NCBI GenBank assembly: GCA_021300575.1
Contig: JAJTDM010000020.1
Coordinates: 62,001 to 126,000 of the forward strand
Direction: 5' to 3'
DNA length: 64,000 nucleotides
Source of the DNA: Rubrivivax sp.
Lineage (GTDB): Bacteria; Pseudomonadota; Gammaproteobacteria; Burkholderiales; Burkholderiaceae_C
In this document: positions 28,481 through 38,015 of the stretch, piece after piece
Layout of the letters: each line of letters begins with the position of its first letter
Position numbering within the stretch: position 1 is the stretch's first letter
Made by a program: the position numbers and the translations under genes
Notes under the pieces: generated by a model
Told to the model about the DNA's origin: nothing
Databases searched by the model: none
What the model saw: the letters and a program-made list of their open reading frames with translations, nothing else

Positions 28481-29646
28481 GTCCGCTCCCCCAGGCGCGC
28501 TGGCACTGCAACCGTGACGCGCCTGCCGCGCAACACCTGATCGAAGACCTCCAGGTAGCGCGCCACGGCCACGTCCATGGTGTGGTGGTCCTCGAAGTGG
28601 CGGCGGCAGGCCTGGCTCGCAGCACTCCAGGCCGCGCGGTCGCGTGTCAACCGGTCCAGGCGCAGCGCCATGTGGTCCACGTCGTCGCAGGCCAGCGTTC
28701 CGCTGACACCGGGGGCCGACTCCGGCCGCACGAAAGACAGGGTGGGAATGCCGCGCAGCCAGGCCTGCATGAAGGTGTTGGGCAGGCCCTCGTAGTCCGA
28801 GGTGTTCAGGCACACGCTGGCCCCGTCGAAGGCGAGGCCGACGTCACGGAAGGGCACATGCCCGGTCATCGTGAGGTTGGACAGGCCCCGCGCCTGGTGT
28901 GCGATGCCATCGAAATAGGCCTGCGCCCCGCGGTCCACCCCAGGGCCACCCACCATCAGGAAGCGCAGGTGGCGCAACCGCCGCGCCAAGTCCAGCACAA
29001 GATCGGGCCGCTTCAGGGGCTTGACCGTCGCCGCCCACAGCACGCTGCCTTCAAAGTCCCCGGGCTGGGCCTGCGGCTCTTCATAGCCATTCTGGATGAG
29101 GTGTCCGTTGCGGCGGAAGTGGCGCTTGAGCAGTTCCAGTTGCGCCACGTTCTGCACCACCACCGCCTTGGCAGCGCGCAGGCCCCAGCGGTACATCGCC
29201 GTGTGCTGCGCCGGCATGCCGGGCAGCGGGCCCGTGACGAAGTCCTTGTCGCTGGCACCGGCAAACACGAAGGGCCGACCCGACGTGCGCGCGTAGACCG
29301 CGGCCGAGGCCACCTGCTCGCCCGCGGTCTGCATGAACACGATGTCCGGGCTGATGCGCCACAGCAGGCGCACCAGGTCCGACATGCGAGGGTGGAAGAA
29401 GCGCAGGCCCGGCCAGCCGCGCTGCCCGCTGTCGGGAATCTTGTAGACGGTGATGCCGTCGCAGTCCACCACGTCGGGCTGTCCGTGGTCCTTGGTCAGC
29501 ACCGAAATGCGGCAGCCAGCGCGCAGCAGGGCGCGCATCTGCACGCTCTGCTGCACTTCGGCACCGCCCACGAAGGCAATGCCGCGATGCCCCGCCAGCA
29601 CCGGGTAGATGTGAACGGCGATGAAGCAGACGTGCGGCAGGTTCAA
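28477..29646 (-). CDS. GT4 family glycosyltransferase, likely TTG start
   Basis: HVCFIAVHIYPVLAG..AFVGGAEVQQSVQMRALLRAGC..LWAATVKPLKRPDLVLDLARRL..CLNTSDYEGLPNTFMQAWLRGIPTLSFV. Confidence 0.88.
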   Translation of the reverse strand: MNLPHVCFIAVHIYPVLAGHRGIAFVGGAEVQQSVQMRALLRAGCRISVLTKDHGQPDVVDCDGITVYKIPDSGQRGWPGLRFFHPRMSDLVRLLWRISPDIVFMQTAGEQVASAAVYARTSGRPFVFAGASDKDFVTGPLPGMPAQHTAMYRWGLRAAKAVVVQNVAQLELLKRHFRRNGHLIQNGYEEPQAQPGDFEGSVLWAATVKPLKRPDLVLDLARRLRHLRFLMVGGPGVDRGAQAYFDGIAHQARGLSNLTMTGHVPFRDVGLAFDGASVCLNTSDYEGLPNTFMQAWLRGIPTLSFVRPESAPGVSGTLACDDVDHMALRLDRLTRDRAAWSAASQACRRHFEDHHTMDVAVARYLEVFDQVLRGRRVTVAVPARLGERT

Positions 29647-30710
29647 GCCCTGGCCCCTGTGACGGTGGTGTGCGCAACGGCGGCGTTCGGGGGGGTGGCC
29701 GCTGCGGCAGACGCCTGCCAATGGGCCGCGAAGTCCCCCAAGGTCATGCCCCGAAAGTGCCCGGCCACGGAGCGGAAGAGCACCCGCAAGTCGCGGTACA
29801 GCGCCTCGATGGACTGGCCATCGGGGAAGCTGGGGCTGCCTCCGGGCATGAGTTCCGAGGAATGCAGCACCATCTCCAGATGCGGCCAGCGCTGGGCGAC
29901 AGCCTGCTTCACGATGCCCAGCATGGCCGGCAGGTTGCGGCCGTCCGGGTACAGCCAGTGGTGGGTGGGCTGCCAGGCCCAGCTCCAGCGCCGCACCAGC
30001 GGCACGGCATAGGCCTGGGGCAGCCAGCGGTACAGCGACGAGGGCACCACCGTCATGGGCACCTCCAGCAGGCTGGACCGCCCTGGGCGCTGCGGTTGGT
30101 TCAGGTCCACGACATACGGACGCGTCGGAGAGCCGCGGTAGTCCACCACGGCTGCATCTGAACGTTCCTCGTCATCGGTCAGCATACGCACCCAGCGCAC
30201 GTCCGGCGTCACCGAGCAGTCCACGCGGATGCCATGACGCACCAGGGACTGCGCACAGGTGGCGTCGAAGGCCCAGCGTCCGCCCCGGTGACTGATGATC
30301 TCGCACTCGAAGCGGTCTCGCAGAAGCCGTGCCATGTAGCCGATCTTGGCGTCCACCACCTCTTGCGGGTACTCGGTCAGGAAAGGCTGCGCTGTCAGGT
30401 CGTCGGGGGTCAACGGCTGCAGCGGCGGGCTGTTCCAGGCGTGCAGGTGCATGCCGATCTCACCCGTGCCACGGCGCACGACATCCCGCCCGAAGGCCAG
30501 GAACTCCGGGCAGCGGGCCATCTCGAAGTTGGTCAGCCAGGTGGGCCGCAACCCGAAGGATTCGCACAGCCGCTGAAAGCGCTGCACGTGGCGGGCGTTG
30601 CGGGTGGTGATGATGCGCGGACGCCCCCACAGATCGTCACCTTCGGTGTCGATGGTGACGAGGAAGGCAGGGGTGTGCGGGTCAGGCGCCACGGCGCGCA
30701 GTTCAGCCAC
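29643..30710 (-). CDS. Polysaccharide deacetylase-like protein, likely GTG start
   Basis: FLVTIDTEGDDLWGRP..GLRPTWLTNFEMA..GEIGMHLHAWNSPPL..ISHRGGRWAFD; NodB-like. Confidence 0.8.
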   Translation of the reverse strand: MAELRAVAPDPHTPAFLVTIDTEGDDLWGRPRIITTRNARHVQRFQRLCESFGLRPTWLTNFEMARCPEFLAFGRDVVRRGTGEIGMHLHAWNSPPLQPLTPDDLTAQPFLTEYPQEVVDAKIGYMARLLRDRFECEIISHRGGRWAFDATCAQSLVRHGIRVDCSVTPDVRWVRMLTDDEERSDAAVVDYRGSPTRPYVVDLNQPQRPGRSSLLEVPMTVVPSSLYRWLPQAYAVPLVRRWSWAWQPTHHWLYPDGRNLPAMLGIVKQAVAQRWPHLEMVLHSSELMPGGSPSFPDGQSIEALYRDLRVLFRSVAGHFRGMTLGDFAAHWQASAAAATPPNAAVAHTTVTGARA

Positions 30711-31809
30711 GCAAGGCCTCCAGGTAGGGGCGCAACACGGTGTCGTCGCCGTAATGCGCGTCCATGAAGTCGCGGCAGCGCGCACTGGTGGCGTGCCATT
30801 CGTCAGGACTGCGGGTCAGGCGCTCCACGGCCATCGCCATGTCCTGCAGCGACTGGGCTGCATGCCCCAGACCGAAGCGGCGGATCACGCCATCCGGGTC
30901 GAAGAAGGACACCGTGGGCACCCCGCGCCGCCACGCCTGCAGGTACGAGTTGGGAAAGCCCTCGGAGTCGGACGTGTTCACGAACACGCGTGCGCGCTCG
31001 AAGTAGTCGTTCACGTCGTGGTAGGCCACACGCCCGTGGAACTGCAGGTTGTCCAGGGCGGCGGAATTCCGGTGTGTCGTCTCGAACAAGTCCTCATGTC
31101 CGCCCTGGGGGCCGCCGATCATGTGCAGACGCACCTGGGGCAACCGCTGCGCCAGGGCCAGCGCCAGATCGGGCCGCTTGAAGGGACGCAGGTTGTTGAC
31201 CCACAGCACCGGCACATCGCGGGCCTTGAAGTCCAGGTCGCGCACCGCCGGCTCCACCAGCATGCCCGCCACGCGGCTGTCCAGCCCGTAGTTCGCCCGC
31301 AGCGCGGCGCGCTGCTGCTGGCTTTGCGCCAGCACGGCGTCGGCCCGGCGCAGGCCCCATTCATAGAGCTTGCGGTCGCGCCAGAGGCGGATCAACAGGC
31401 GCTTCGGGTCGCAGTCCAGGTCATGGGCGATGCGGAACACCACACGCCGGCCGTGTCGGCGGGCAAAGGCGGCCACCACGCCCAGCTGCGAACTGGCCGT
31501 GCTGACGTAGTACACCTGTGCGTCGGCACGCCCCAGCGCACGCCACAGCCCGGTGAGCCGCGGGTGGAGGAAGCGCAGCACCGGCAGCCCTTCGTCCAGG
31601 CCATGCGCGCGGTGCAGCCTCACACCGTCGATCTCCAGGCCATCGGGTTGTCCGTAGTTCGCCACCACCATCGAGACCTCGAAGCCTCGCCGGGCCAAGG
31701 CCCGCGCCAGCAGCGTGTGCTGAACCTGCTCGCCCCCGATGCCGTGGCGGTTGTGCGCACGCGAGATCACCGGCAGGTTGTCCAAACCCACGAAACAGAC
31801 CTTGATCAT
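30703..31809 (-). CDS. GT4 family glycosyltransferase
   Basis: MIKVCFVGLDNLPVISRAHNRHGIGGEQVQHTLLARALARRG..WVNNLRPFKRPDLALALAQRL..NTSDSEGFPNSYLQAWRRGVPTVSFF. Confidence 0.88.
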   Translation of the reverse strand: MIKVCFVGLDNLPVISRAHNRHGIGGEQVQHTLLARALARRGFEVSMVVANYGQPDGLEIDGVRLHRAHGLDEGLPVLRFLHPRLTGLWRALGRADAQVYYVSTASSQLGVVAAFARRHGRRVVFRIAHDLDCDPKRLLIRLWRDRKLYEWGLRRADAVLAQSQQQRAALRANYGLDSRVAGMLVEPAVRDLDFKARDVPVLWVNNLRPFKRPDLALALAQRLPQVRLHMIGGPQGGHEDLFETTHRNSAALDNLQFHGRVAYHDVNDYFERARVFVNTSDSEGFPNSYLQAWRRGVPTVSFFDPDGVIRRFGLGHAAQSLQDMAMAVERLTRSPDEWHATSARCRDFMDAHYGDDTVLRPYLEALRG

Positions 31810-31823
31810 GCCGTCGGCCGGGC

Positions 31824-32751
31824 TCAATAGGTGTTCATGACCACACCTGCCAGCCGTGCCGGACCCTGCGACAGGCGGCCGGTCAAGGCCGCCAGCGATG
31901 CAAGCCGGCTGGCGTCGCGCCGCGCGACCACCAGCGCCGCAGAGCAGCGATCGGCCACGGCCAGTGCGTCGGCGCCGTAGGCGCATGCCGGGGTGTCCAC
32001 CACGATCTGATCGAAGGGGCCCGGCCGGCAGGACGTACAGCCCTGGCACATCCTGAACGCGCGCGATGACGTCCATGCCGGCGCGACCGCTGAGTAGGCT
32101 GCTCAGGCCGTGACCGTCGGTGATGCCGAAGATCTGGTGCTGGCGGGGTCCGCGCAAGTCGGCGTCCACGAGCAGGGTGCGACGCCCGGCCTGAGACCAG
32201 GCCACCGCGAGGTTGGCGCTGAGGAAGGACTTGCCGTCCTGCGCCTGCGGGCTCAGCACGGCGAGCGAGGCCGCGGGCTCGCCGTCGCGGAACACCTGTC
32301 GCGACAGTTCGCTGCGCAGGGCGCGCACCGCCTCGGCCTGGGCCGAGCGGGGCCGGTGCAGCATCACCTGCTCGGAGCGGTCTCGTCCAGGCGCCTTCGC
32401 GGCGCAGGCATAACGGAATTGCGAGGCCAGGGCCTGGAAGACGTCCTGCGCCGAAGCCAGGCCCAGGGCCACCGCGGCGTCGCCGAAGCGCACACGGCGC
32501 AGACGCGCCACCGCAGCAATGCGCTCCACCTCCTGCGGCGTGAGCTGGCGCTGGCGTGCCAGGATCTCCCCCAGCCGCCCGTCATGCCAGGAAGAACTGT
32601 GGCGCAAGGCGGGCGCCGTTTCGATGATTTCCGGCCCATCGGGCATACCGCCGCGAACCACCGCGCCCTGCATCTCAGACTCCAAGGTCGCCTGCGCGGC
32701 CTGCCCATTCGTCATCGAAGGGGTCCCTGCATCACGAAATCTCGCCATCAA
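31824..32751 (-). pseudogene. CpsD/EpsG-like chain-length-determinant tyrosine kinase with internal deletion/frameshift
   Basis: Frame 1: AVLSPQAQDGKSFLSANLAVAWSQAGRRTLLVDADLRGPRQHQIFG...VPGLYVLPAGP. Frame 2 resumes FDQIVVDTPACAYGADALAVADRCSAALVVARR...LAGVVMNTY*. The stretch usually between LPAGP and FDxVVVDTP is missing. Junction ~32018-32026. Confidence 0.8.
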
Positions 32752-32754
32752 GCT

Positions 32755-34245
32755 TCACTCCTTGGAGGATGTGGTCGGGGCCGGCAACTGGCCCATGCGC
32801 CAGGGCTGAACCAGGGCCGACTTGCTGGGCGCAAAGCCGCCGCGGTCCGTCGGGCCGGGCAGGACGCCCAGCAGGGGCACGCCCAGCCATTGCGCCGTGG
32901 AGACCGGCAGGCGAGCCCGGGCGTCCACCCGTTCGACCAGGGCCACCGTCCCCAGGGCCAGCGCCAGGCCCAGGCCCAGGGCCAGACCTGCGCGCAACAT
33001 CCAACTCGGTGAAGTCGGCGTCAGCGGCACGGGGGCGGCTGACAGCAGGTGGGCCTGCCCCTGCGTGGCCTGGCTCTCCAGGCTGGTCTGCTGCAGCCGC
33101 GCCTGCAGGCCGTCGTAGGCGCGCTGCGCACTGTCCACATCGCGCGCCAGCACCAGGGCTTCGTCACGTACGGCCTTCAGGTTCATCACACGCTGGCGTT
33201 GAGCTTCCAGGGCCGTGCGCATGTCGCTCTCGCGTTGGCGGTTGATGGTGTTGGACACCACTGCTCCACCGGCTACGCGTCGGGTCTCGGCCTCCAGACG
33301 CGAGCGCAGCAGGCTGACCTGCCCGCGCGCCTCGAACACCTGCGGGTGGTTGTCGCCCAGGCGGTCGTTGAACTCCTGCATCCGTGCCTCGGCACGCGTG
33401 AGATCGGCGCGCAAGCCCAGCAGGGCGGGGTGGGACAGCACCTCCTGCAGGCGGTCCGCAGCCGCACCCTGGGACTGCGCCTGACGGCTGCCCGACTCCG
33501 CCACCACGGCCTGCAGTACGGTGAACTGCGAAGACAACTCGTTCAGGCGCGCTGTCTCCACATCCACCCGCTCGTCCCCCACCACCACGCCCCGTGCACG
33601 CTGGAAGGTGGACAGCCGGGCCTGCGCCTGCTCCAGTTGAAGACGGGCCTCGCGCACCCTGCCCTCGAAGAAGCCCGAGTAGCGGCGGGCCTGATCAGCG
33701 CGCAGGCCGACACTGGTGTCCAGGTAGGCCTGCGCGAAGGCATTGGCCAGCGCAGCCGCCTGCTCCGCCGAAGACCACCGCACGGTGATGGACAACACGT
33801 CGGAATCCCGCGCCGGCTTGACCTCCATGGCCGCGAGCACTTGCCCCACCAGCCAGGCCTGCAGTGCGCTGGGCAATGCGGGCATCCGGTCGGTCTCGCT
33901 GGGGCCGGCATTGGCAGGGGCGGCAGCGGCCAGGCTGTCCTCCCAGGCCCGTCGCAGGGCAGGGTCGGCGGTCAGCGACAAGCGACGCACCACCTCCGCG
34001 CCCACGCGCTCGCTTCGGATGATGTCCATCTGCGTGGACAAGGCCGTCATGACCGGCGGTTGCCAGCCCGTGGACACCGACATGGGATCGGGCCGCCCCT
34101 GGTCCACGATCACTTTGGCCGTGGCCACGTAGCTGCGAGGCAGCAGCAGGCTCGCGCTCAGGGCCGCGGCCACCGTCAGCAGCAGCACAGCCAGAGCCAA
34201 GCCCGCGCGGGCGCGCAGGGTGGCCATGAAGGAAGCAATGTCCAT
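32755..34245 (-). CDS. Polysaccharide chain-length determinant protein (EpsF/Wzz-like)
   Basis: MDIASFMATLRARAGLALAVLLLTVAAALSASLLLPRSYVATAKVIVDQGRPDPMS; coiled coil; C-terminal TM. Confidence 0.88.
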   Translation of the reverse strand: MDIASFMATLRARAGLALAVLLLTVAAALSASLLLPRSYVATAKVIVDQGRPDPMSVSTGWQPPVMTALSTQMDIIRSERVGAEVVRRLSLTADPALRRAWEDSLAAAAPANAGPSETDRMPALPSALQAWLVGQVLAAMEVKPARDSDVLSITVRWSSAEQAAALANAFAQAYLDTSVGLRADQARRYSGFFEGRVREARLQLEQAQARLSTFQRARGVVVGDERVDVETARLNELSSQFTVLQAVVAESGSRQAQSQGAAADRLQEVLSHPALLGLRADLTRAEARMQEFNDRLGDNHPQVFEARGQVSLLRSRLEAETRRVAGGAVVSNTINRQRESDMRTALEAQRQRVMNLKAVRDEALVLARDVDSAQRAYDGLQARLQQTSLESQATQGQAHLLSAAPVPLTPTSPSWMLRAGLALGLGLALALGTVALVERVDARARLPVSTAQWLGVPLLGVLPGPTDRGGFAPSKSALVQPWRMGQLPAPTTSSKE

Positions 34246-34267
34246 CGTCGATTTCCCCGAAGAAGCT

Positions 34268-35245
34268 TCAGAACAGGCTCTCGCGCACGTGCACCACATC
34301 GCCCTCGCGGACGGTGTCGTCCATCGCGGGTTGCACGAGCTGCAAACGACCATCGGTCCCGCGCCGGTGCACGCGGATGCCCTTCTCGGTGCCGCGCGGC
34401 GTCAAGCCACCGCCCGTGGCCAGCACCTGCATCAGGGTCATGCCACGCTCCAGACGCAGCGGGCCGGGACGCTGCACCTCGCCATAGATGTAGACCTGCG
34501 GCTGTCGGTCCACCCACACGGTGTCGCCATGCAGGATGTCCACATCACGCCCCTGCCCGCCGGGGGTGAACAGGGCGGGCAGATCCACCTCGGCACGCCA
34601 GGGTTGCCCCTGCCGGATGCCGGTGACCACGGCAACGTCAGCAGCACCGGCTGCGGTGCCCCCGGCCATGGCCAGCAGATCGGTCAGGCGCAGTCCGGTG
34701 GCCTCCAGCGGGAACCGGCCGGGGCGGTTGACCAGCCCCAGCACGCTGGCCTGGTGGCCACGCACTTGCACCACCGACACATTGACCTGCGGCTGGCGCA
34801 CGAACTGGCCTTCGCGCAGACCACGCGCGATCAACTGCTCGGCCGCACCCACCGTGAGCCCCCCCAGGCGTACCGGGCCGAGCAGGGGAAAGTTCAGCAC
34901 CCCCGCCTCGCTCAGGCGGGATTCCAGTGACAGGTCGGGGTTCTGGTACACGGCCACGCGCAGCACATCACCGGCCCCCAGCCGGTACTCCTCTGGCGCA
35001 CGGGCGTCAGCGACAGCCCGCTGGCCGGAGGCCACAGGGCCTGGCGGCGGCAGGTCTCTCAACGCCTGGGCGGCAACCGGGCCTGCCCACCCCATGACGG
35101 CCACCGCGACCAACGAAGCCAGCAGCCCGAACAACCGCGGGACCGGGATGAATTTCAAGGGAAGGTTCAGCACGTCCAGACATCTCCTGAAAACAATGAC
35201 CACATTGCGCCATGGGGCGAGCGGGTCGACGCTGCGCATGCTCAA
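34268..35245 (-). CDS. Polysaccharide export protein EpsE-like (Wza family, SLBB)
   Basis: EYRLGAGDVLRVAVYQNPDLSLESRLSEAGVLNFPLLGPVRLGGLTVGAAEQLI; SLBB VYIYGEVQRPGPLRLERGMTLMQVLATGGGLTPRGTEKGIRVHRR. Confidence 0.93.
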   Translation of the reverse strand: MSMRSVDPLAPWRNVVIVFRRCLDVLNLPLKFIPVPRLFGLLASLVAVAVMGWAGPVAAQALRDLPPPGPVASGQRAVADARAPEEYRLGAGDVLRVAVYQNPDLSLESRLSEAGVLNFPLLGPVRLGGLTVGAAEQLIARGLREGQFVRQPQVNVSVVQVRGHQASVLGLVNRPGRFPLEATGLRLTDLLAMAGGTAAGAADVAVVTGIRQGQPWRAEVDLPALFTPGGQGRDVDILHGDTVWVDRQPQVYIYGEVQRPGPLRLERGMTLMQVLATGGGLTPRGTEKGIRVHRRGTDGRLQLVQPAMDDTVREGDVVHVRESLF

Positions 35246-36411
35246 CTGGGTGTGGAAGGTGGCGCCGAGGCACTCACGGGCGGCGTGAACCGGGCGCGGA
35301 TGCGACGCCAGGCCTGCTCCAGTCGCAACCCCAGGCTGGGGCGGTGAAGCGTGAAAGTCGCCGTGGTGTAGGTCTGGTGGGACAGTTGCTGCTTGTAGCG
35401 AGCCTGCCCCGCCAGGAAGTCATAGCCGTCCAGGCCGGTCTCGAGCGCTTGCTGCACGGCCAGGGCATGCGTCACCAGGCCAGGGTGGTGATTGCGCTCG
35501 GTCAGACCGAAGTGAAACCCGCTCTGGTAAGCCAGCATCTGGCCGGCTTCAACGAAGTTGTAGAGGTAGCCCACCTCCGCGCTGCCGGCCGTGACACGCA
35601 GCAACTGCACCTGCCCCGCCGGCCAGGCGGCGGCGATCAGGCGCTGGTGAAAGCGCTCGAACAGCGGGTTGGCAAAAGCACCCGGCTGTCCGCGCGCAGT
35701 CCAGGTCTTCTGGTGAAAGTCCTTCAACCTTTCCAGGAACTGCAGTGCCTGCGGCACGTCGACGGCCGGGCTGATGAGCACCTCGCCCAAGTCCTGGTAC
35801 AGACGCAGGCTGCGCCGTACCGCAGCGCGGGTCTGGGGCCCCACAGTATCCAGGAAGGCACGGCCCGAGGCCCGCAGGGGCGACAGGTCCACGCGGTAGG
35901 CGGGCTCGCTCATTTCACGCACGCACGCCACGGGCGGTGGAGCGTCACGCCAGCGCTCATGACCCGCCGCGACGCCCGGCAGACACACCTGGTCCACCGA
36001 CGGCGCAAGCGCCCACAACTGCGAAGCCACGGCGGCCTGTGCCTGCTCTTCCAGGCCGCGGCGCACCAGCCATCCGTTGTGCTCCACGGTGATGTCATCC
36101 CACTCGCGCTGCCCGGTGGCGTGCAGGTGCAGGGCGTGGGAAGGCCACCAGCGCAAGCGCCTGGCCCGCTGCGGCACCAGCACGGCCAGCCCCACCAGTT
36201 CCTCCCCGAGGTGCACACGCACCAGGGCGGGCTGGTGGGCGGGGTCCAGGTGGTCCAGCCAGCACCCGATCCAGGTCCAACCCGTGAAGAAATTCGGCTC
36301 TGCCTGAGCCTGCAACTCGCGCCACTGCGGGGCCAGATCCTGGGGCGCAGGACAGGCTGTCAGCGAGACCTGCAACTGCAGGCTGTCGGGAAGGCCGGTG
36401 GCGCGGCTCAC
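35242..36411 (-). CDS. FemAB/GNAT-like acyltransferase (GTG start inferred)
   Basis: NFFTGWTWIGCWLDHLDP..AVRRSLRLYQDLGEV..FFHQKTWTARGQPGAFANPLFERFHQRLI..VGYLYNFVEAGQMLAYQSGF, BioF2-like acetyltransferase pattern; overlap with neighbours. Confidence 0.75.
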   Translation of the reverse strand: MSRATGLPDSLQLQVSLTACPAPQDLAPQWRELQAQAEPNFFTGWTWIGCWLDHLDPAHQPALVRVHLGEELVGLAVLVPQRARRLRWWPSHALHLHATGQREWDDITVEHNGWLVRRGLEEQAQAAVASQLWALAPSVDQVCLPGVAAGHERWRDAPPPVACVREMSEPAYRVDLSPLRASGRAFLDTVGPQTRAAVRRSLRLYQDLGEVLISPAVDVPQALQFLERLKDFHQKTWTARGQPGAFANPLFERFHQRLIAAAWPAGQVQLLRVTAGSAEVGYLYNFVEAGQMLAYQSGFHFGLTERNHHPGLVTHALAVQQALETGLDGYDFLAGQARYKQQLSHQTYTTATFTLHRPSLGLRLEQAWRRIRARFTPPVSASAPPSTPS

Positions 36412-38015
36412 GCCGCCAGCGCCAGCACGCGAACGGACACGGGCGCGGGCCCCTTCAGGAAGATGGTGCCGTAGCGGCGCCAGGGCGCACGCCGAAACGG
36501 CAGCCAGGGCTCGGCACCGTAGTGGAACTGCCACCACCGGGCCGGGATGTGCCGGCGGCTCTCCTCGTAGATCTCCCGGCTGCGCCAGACCAGGGGCTGA
36601 AGCTCGTGCGCTTGCGTCAGCGAGACCCGCAGGTCCTGGTCCATGCCTTCGATGAACAAGGCGGCCGTGGGGGCCAGTGTGCGCACCACGTTGTCGAAGG
36701 CGCGGCGGGCCAGCGGCGGGGGCAGGTGGAACAGCACGTTCTGAGCCACCACCACGTCAGCCTGACCGTAACGTGCCCGAAGATCGTCTCGAATGATGTC
36801 GGCGCAACTGAAGCTCACCCGGCGGCGCGTGCGCTCGTTGACCACATAGTCCTCACCCTCACGGTCGAAGGTCTGCGCCACCAGCCAGGCCGGCACCTCA
36901 CCGTCCTGCGTCAACTCGGACCAGGTGTAGCGGCCCGCACGCGCCCGGCTGATCAACTCTGGGCTCAGGTCAGAAGCCTCGATCACCACCTCCAGGTCGG
37001 GTCTTTGCAGCGCCAGCCATGCCGACCAGGTGTAGGCCTCCGCACCGTTGGAGCAGGCATAGAGCAATACCCGCAGAGGCTGACCCTGCGCACCTCCCGG
37101 CACCCGGTCCAACCCCAGATGGGCCAGCACCGGGCCGGTCAGGGCGGCCAGTTGGGTGGGCGCGCGGTGAAAGCAGGTATACGAATGGGTGTCGGAGCGT
37201 TGTGAACGGCGCCGCAGGCGGCTGTGCAGCCAGGGCCCCAGGGTGTGAGACAGCATGCCCACCCAGGCGGCCTGCGCCTGACGCTTGAGCAGGGCCCACG
37301 CACGAGAGACGATGTGGGAAGGTTCCTCCAGGCGGCGCACCCCGCTGCGCCGCAAGGCAGGGGACAGCCAGGCGACGAAGCGTTGGCGGGACCCCACCAA
37401 CACCACCGACCCGATCCTGCGGTAGCCGCTGCGGCCCTGGCCTTGGCGCGAAGCAAAGTTGGTGGCCTTGACATAGCCCAGCATGTGCCCCAGGTGCGCC
37501 CAGGCGGGTTGGGTCCACACCGACTGGTGGCGGCGAGACTGCAGCCCGGCGCCGCGGAAGTCCGGGTGTGTGAAACCGGCGAAGTTGTACAAGGCACCCG
37601 CAGGCAGTTGCAGGCGCAGGCCGGGCATGATCTCAGGGCGTCCGCCGGTGTGCACCCAGGTGTAGCCCGCGATGCAGCCATCCACCAGGCTCAGCAGGCA
37701 GGTGTCACCCGCACGCAGCAGGGCCAGCTTGGTGTCGTCAATGCCCCAGCCCCCCTCGCGCTGCAGGCGGCGCAGCGTGGCCTCGTCCGCCACCTGGGTG
37801 TCGGGCCCGGCCCCTGCGGCCATGACGGCTGCGGCGGGCGCGGCACCTGATGCGAGAGCGTCAAACGCCTGAGGCCGCTGCATCTCGATGATGTGCAGCC
37901 GCTCGAAGAACATGAGCCCGTTCAGCAGCTGTTCCAGACCCACCTGACACGCGGCCCACAGGCCGTGGCGGCGCCATGTGGCAGCCACCGTCCTCAGGAA
38001 GAAGCGTGGATGCAC
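36408..38015 (-). CDS. Bidomain protein: N-terminal GNAT-like domain plus C-terminal CheR-like SAM methyltransferase domain
   Basis: N-term: LYNFAGFTHPDFRGAGLQSRRHQSVW. C-term: VLLYACSNGAEAYTWSAWLAL..VVIEASDLSPELISRARAGRYTWSEL..FSCADIIRDDLRARYGQADVVVAQNVLFHLPPPLARRAFDNVVRTLAPTAALFIEG. Confidence 0.7.
   Translation of the reverse strand: MHPRFFLRTVAATWRRHGLWAACQVGLEQLLNGLMFFERLHIIEMQRPQAFDALASGAAPAAAVMAAGAGPDTQVADEATLRRLQREGGWGIDDTKLALLRAGDTCLLSLVDGCIAGYTWVHTGGRPEIMPGLRLQLPAGALYNFAGFTHPDFRGAGLQSRRHQSVWTQPAWAHLGHMLGYVKATNFASRQGQGRSGYRRIGSVVLVGSRQRFVAWLSPALRRSGVRRLEEPSHIVSRAWALLKRQAQAAWVGMLSHTLGPWLHSRLRRRSQRSDTHSYTCFHRAPTQLAALTGPVLAHLGLDRVPGGAQGQPLRVLLYACSNGAEAYTWSAWLALQRPDLEVVIEASDLSPELISRARAGRYTWSELTQDGEVPAWLVAQTFDREGEDYVVNERTRRRVSFSCADIIRDDLRARYGQADVVVAQNVLFHLPPPLARRAFDNVVRTLAPTAALFIEGMDQDLRVSLTQAHELQPLVWRSREIYEESRRHIPARWWQFHYGAEPWLPFRRAPWRRYGTIFLKGPAPVSVRVLALAA

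Noticed and set aside
30703-32751. 682-aa apparent tyrosine-kinase/glycosyltransferase fusion
   Set aside because: The kinase C-terminus is found in another frame (31824-32051) and the GT has its own ATG at 31809; the fusion results from the deletion/frameshift.
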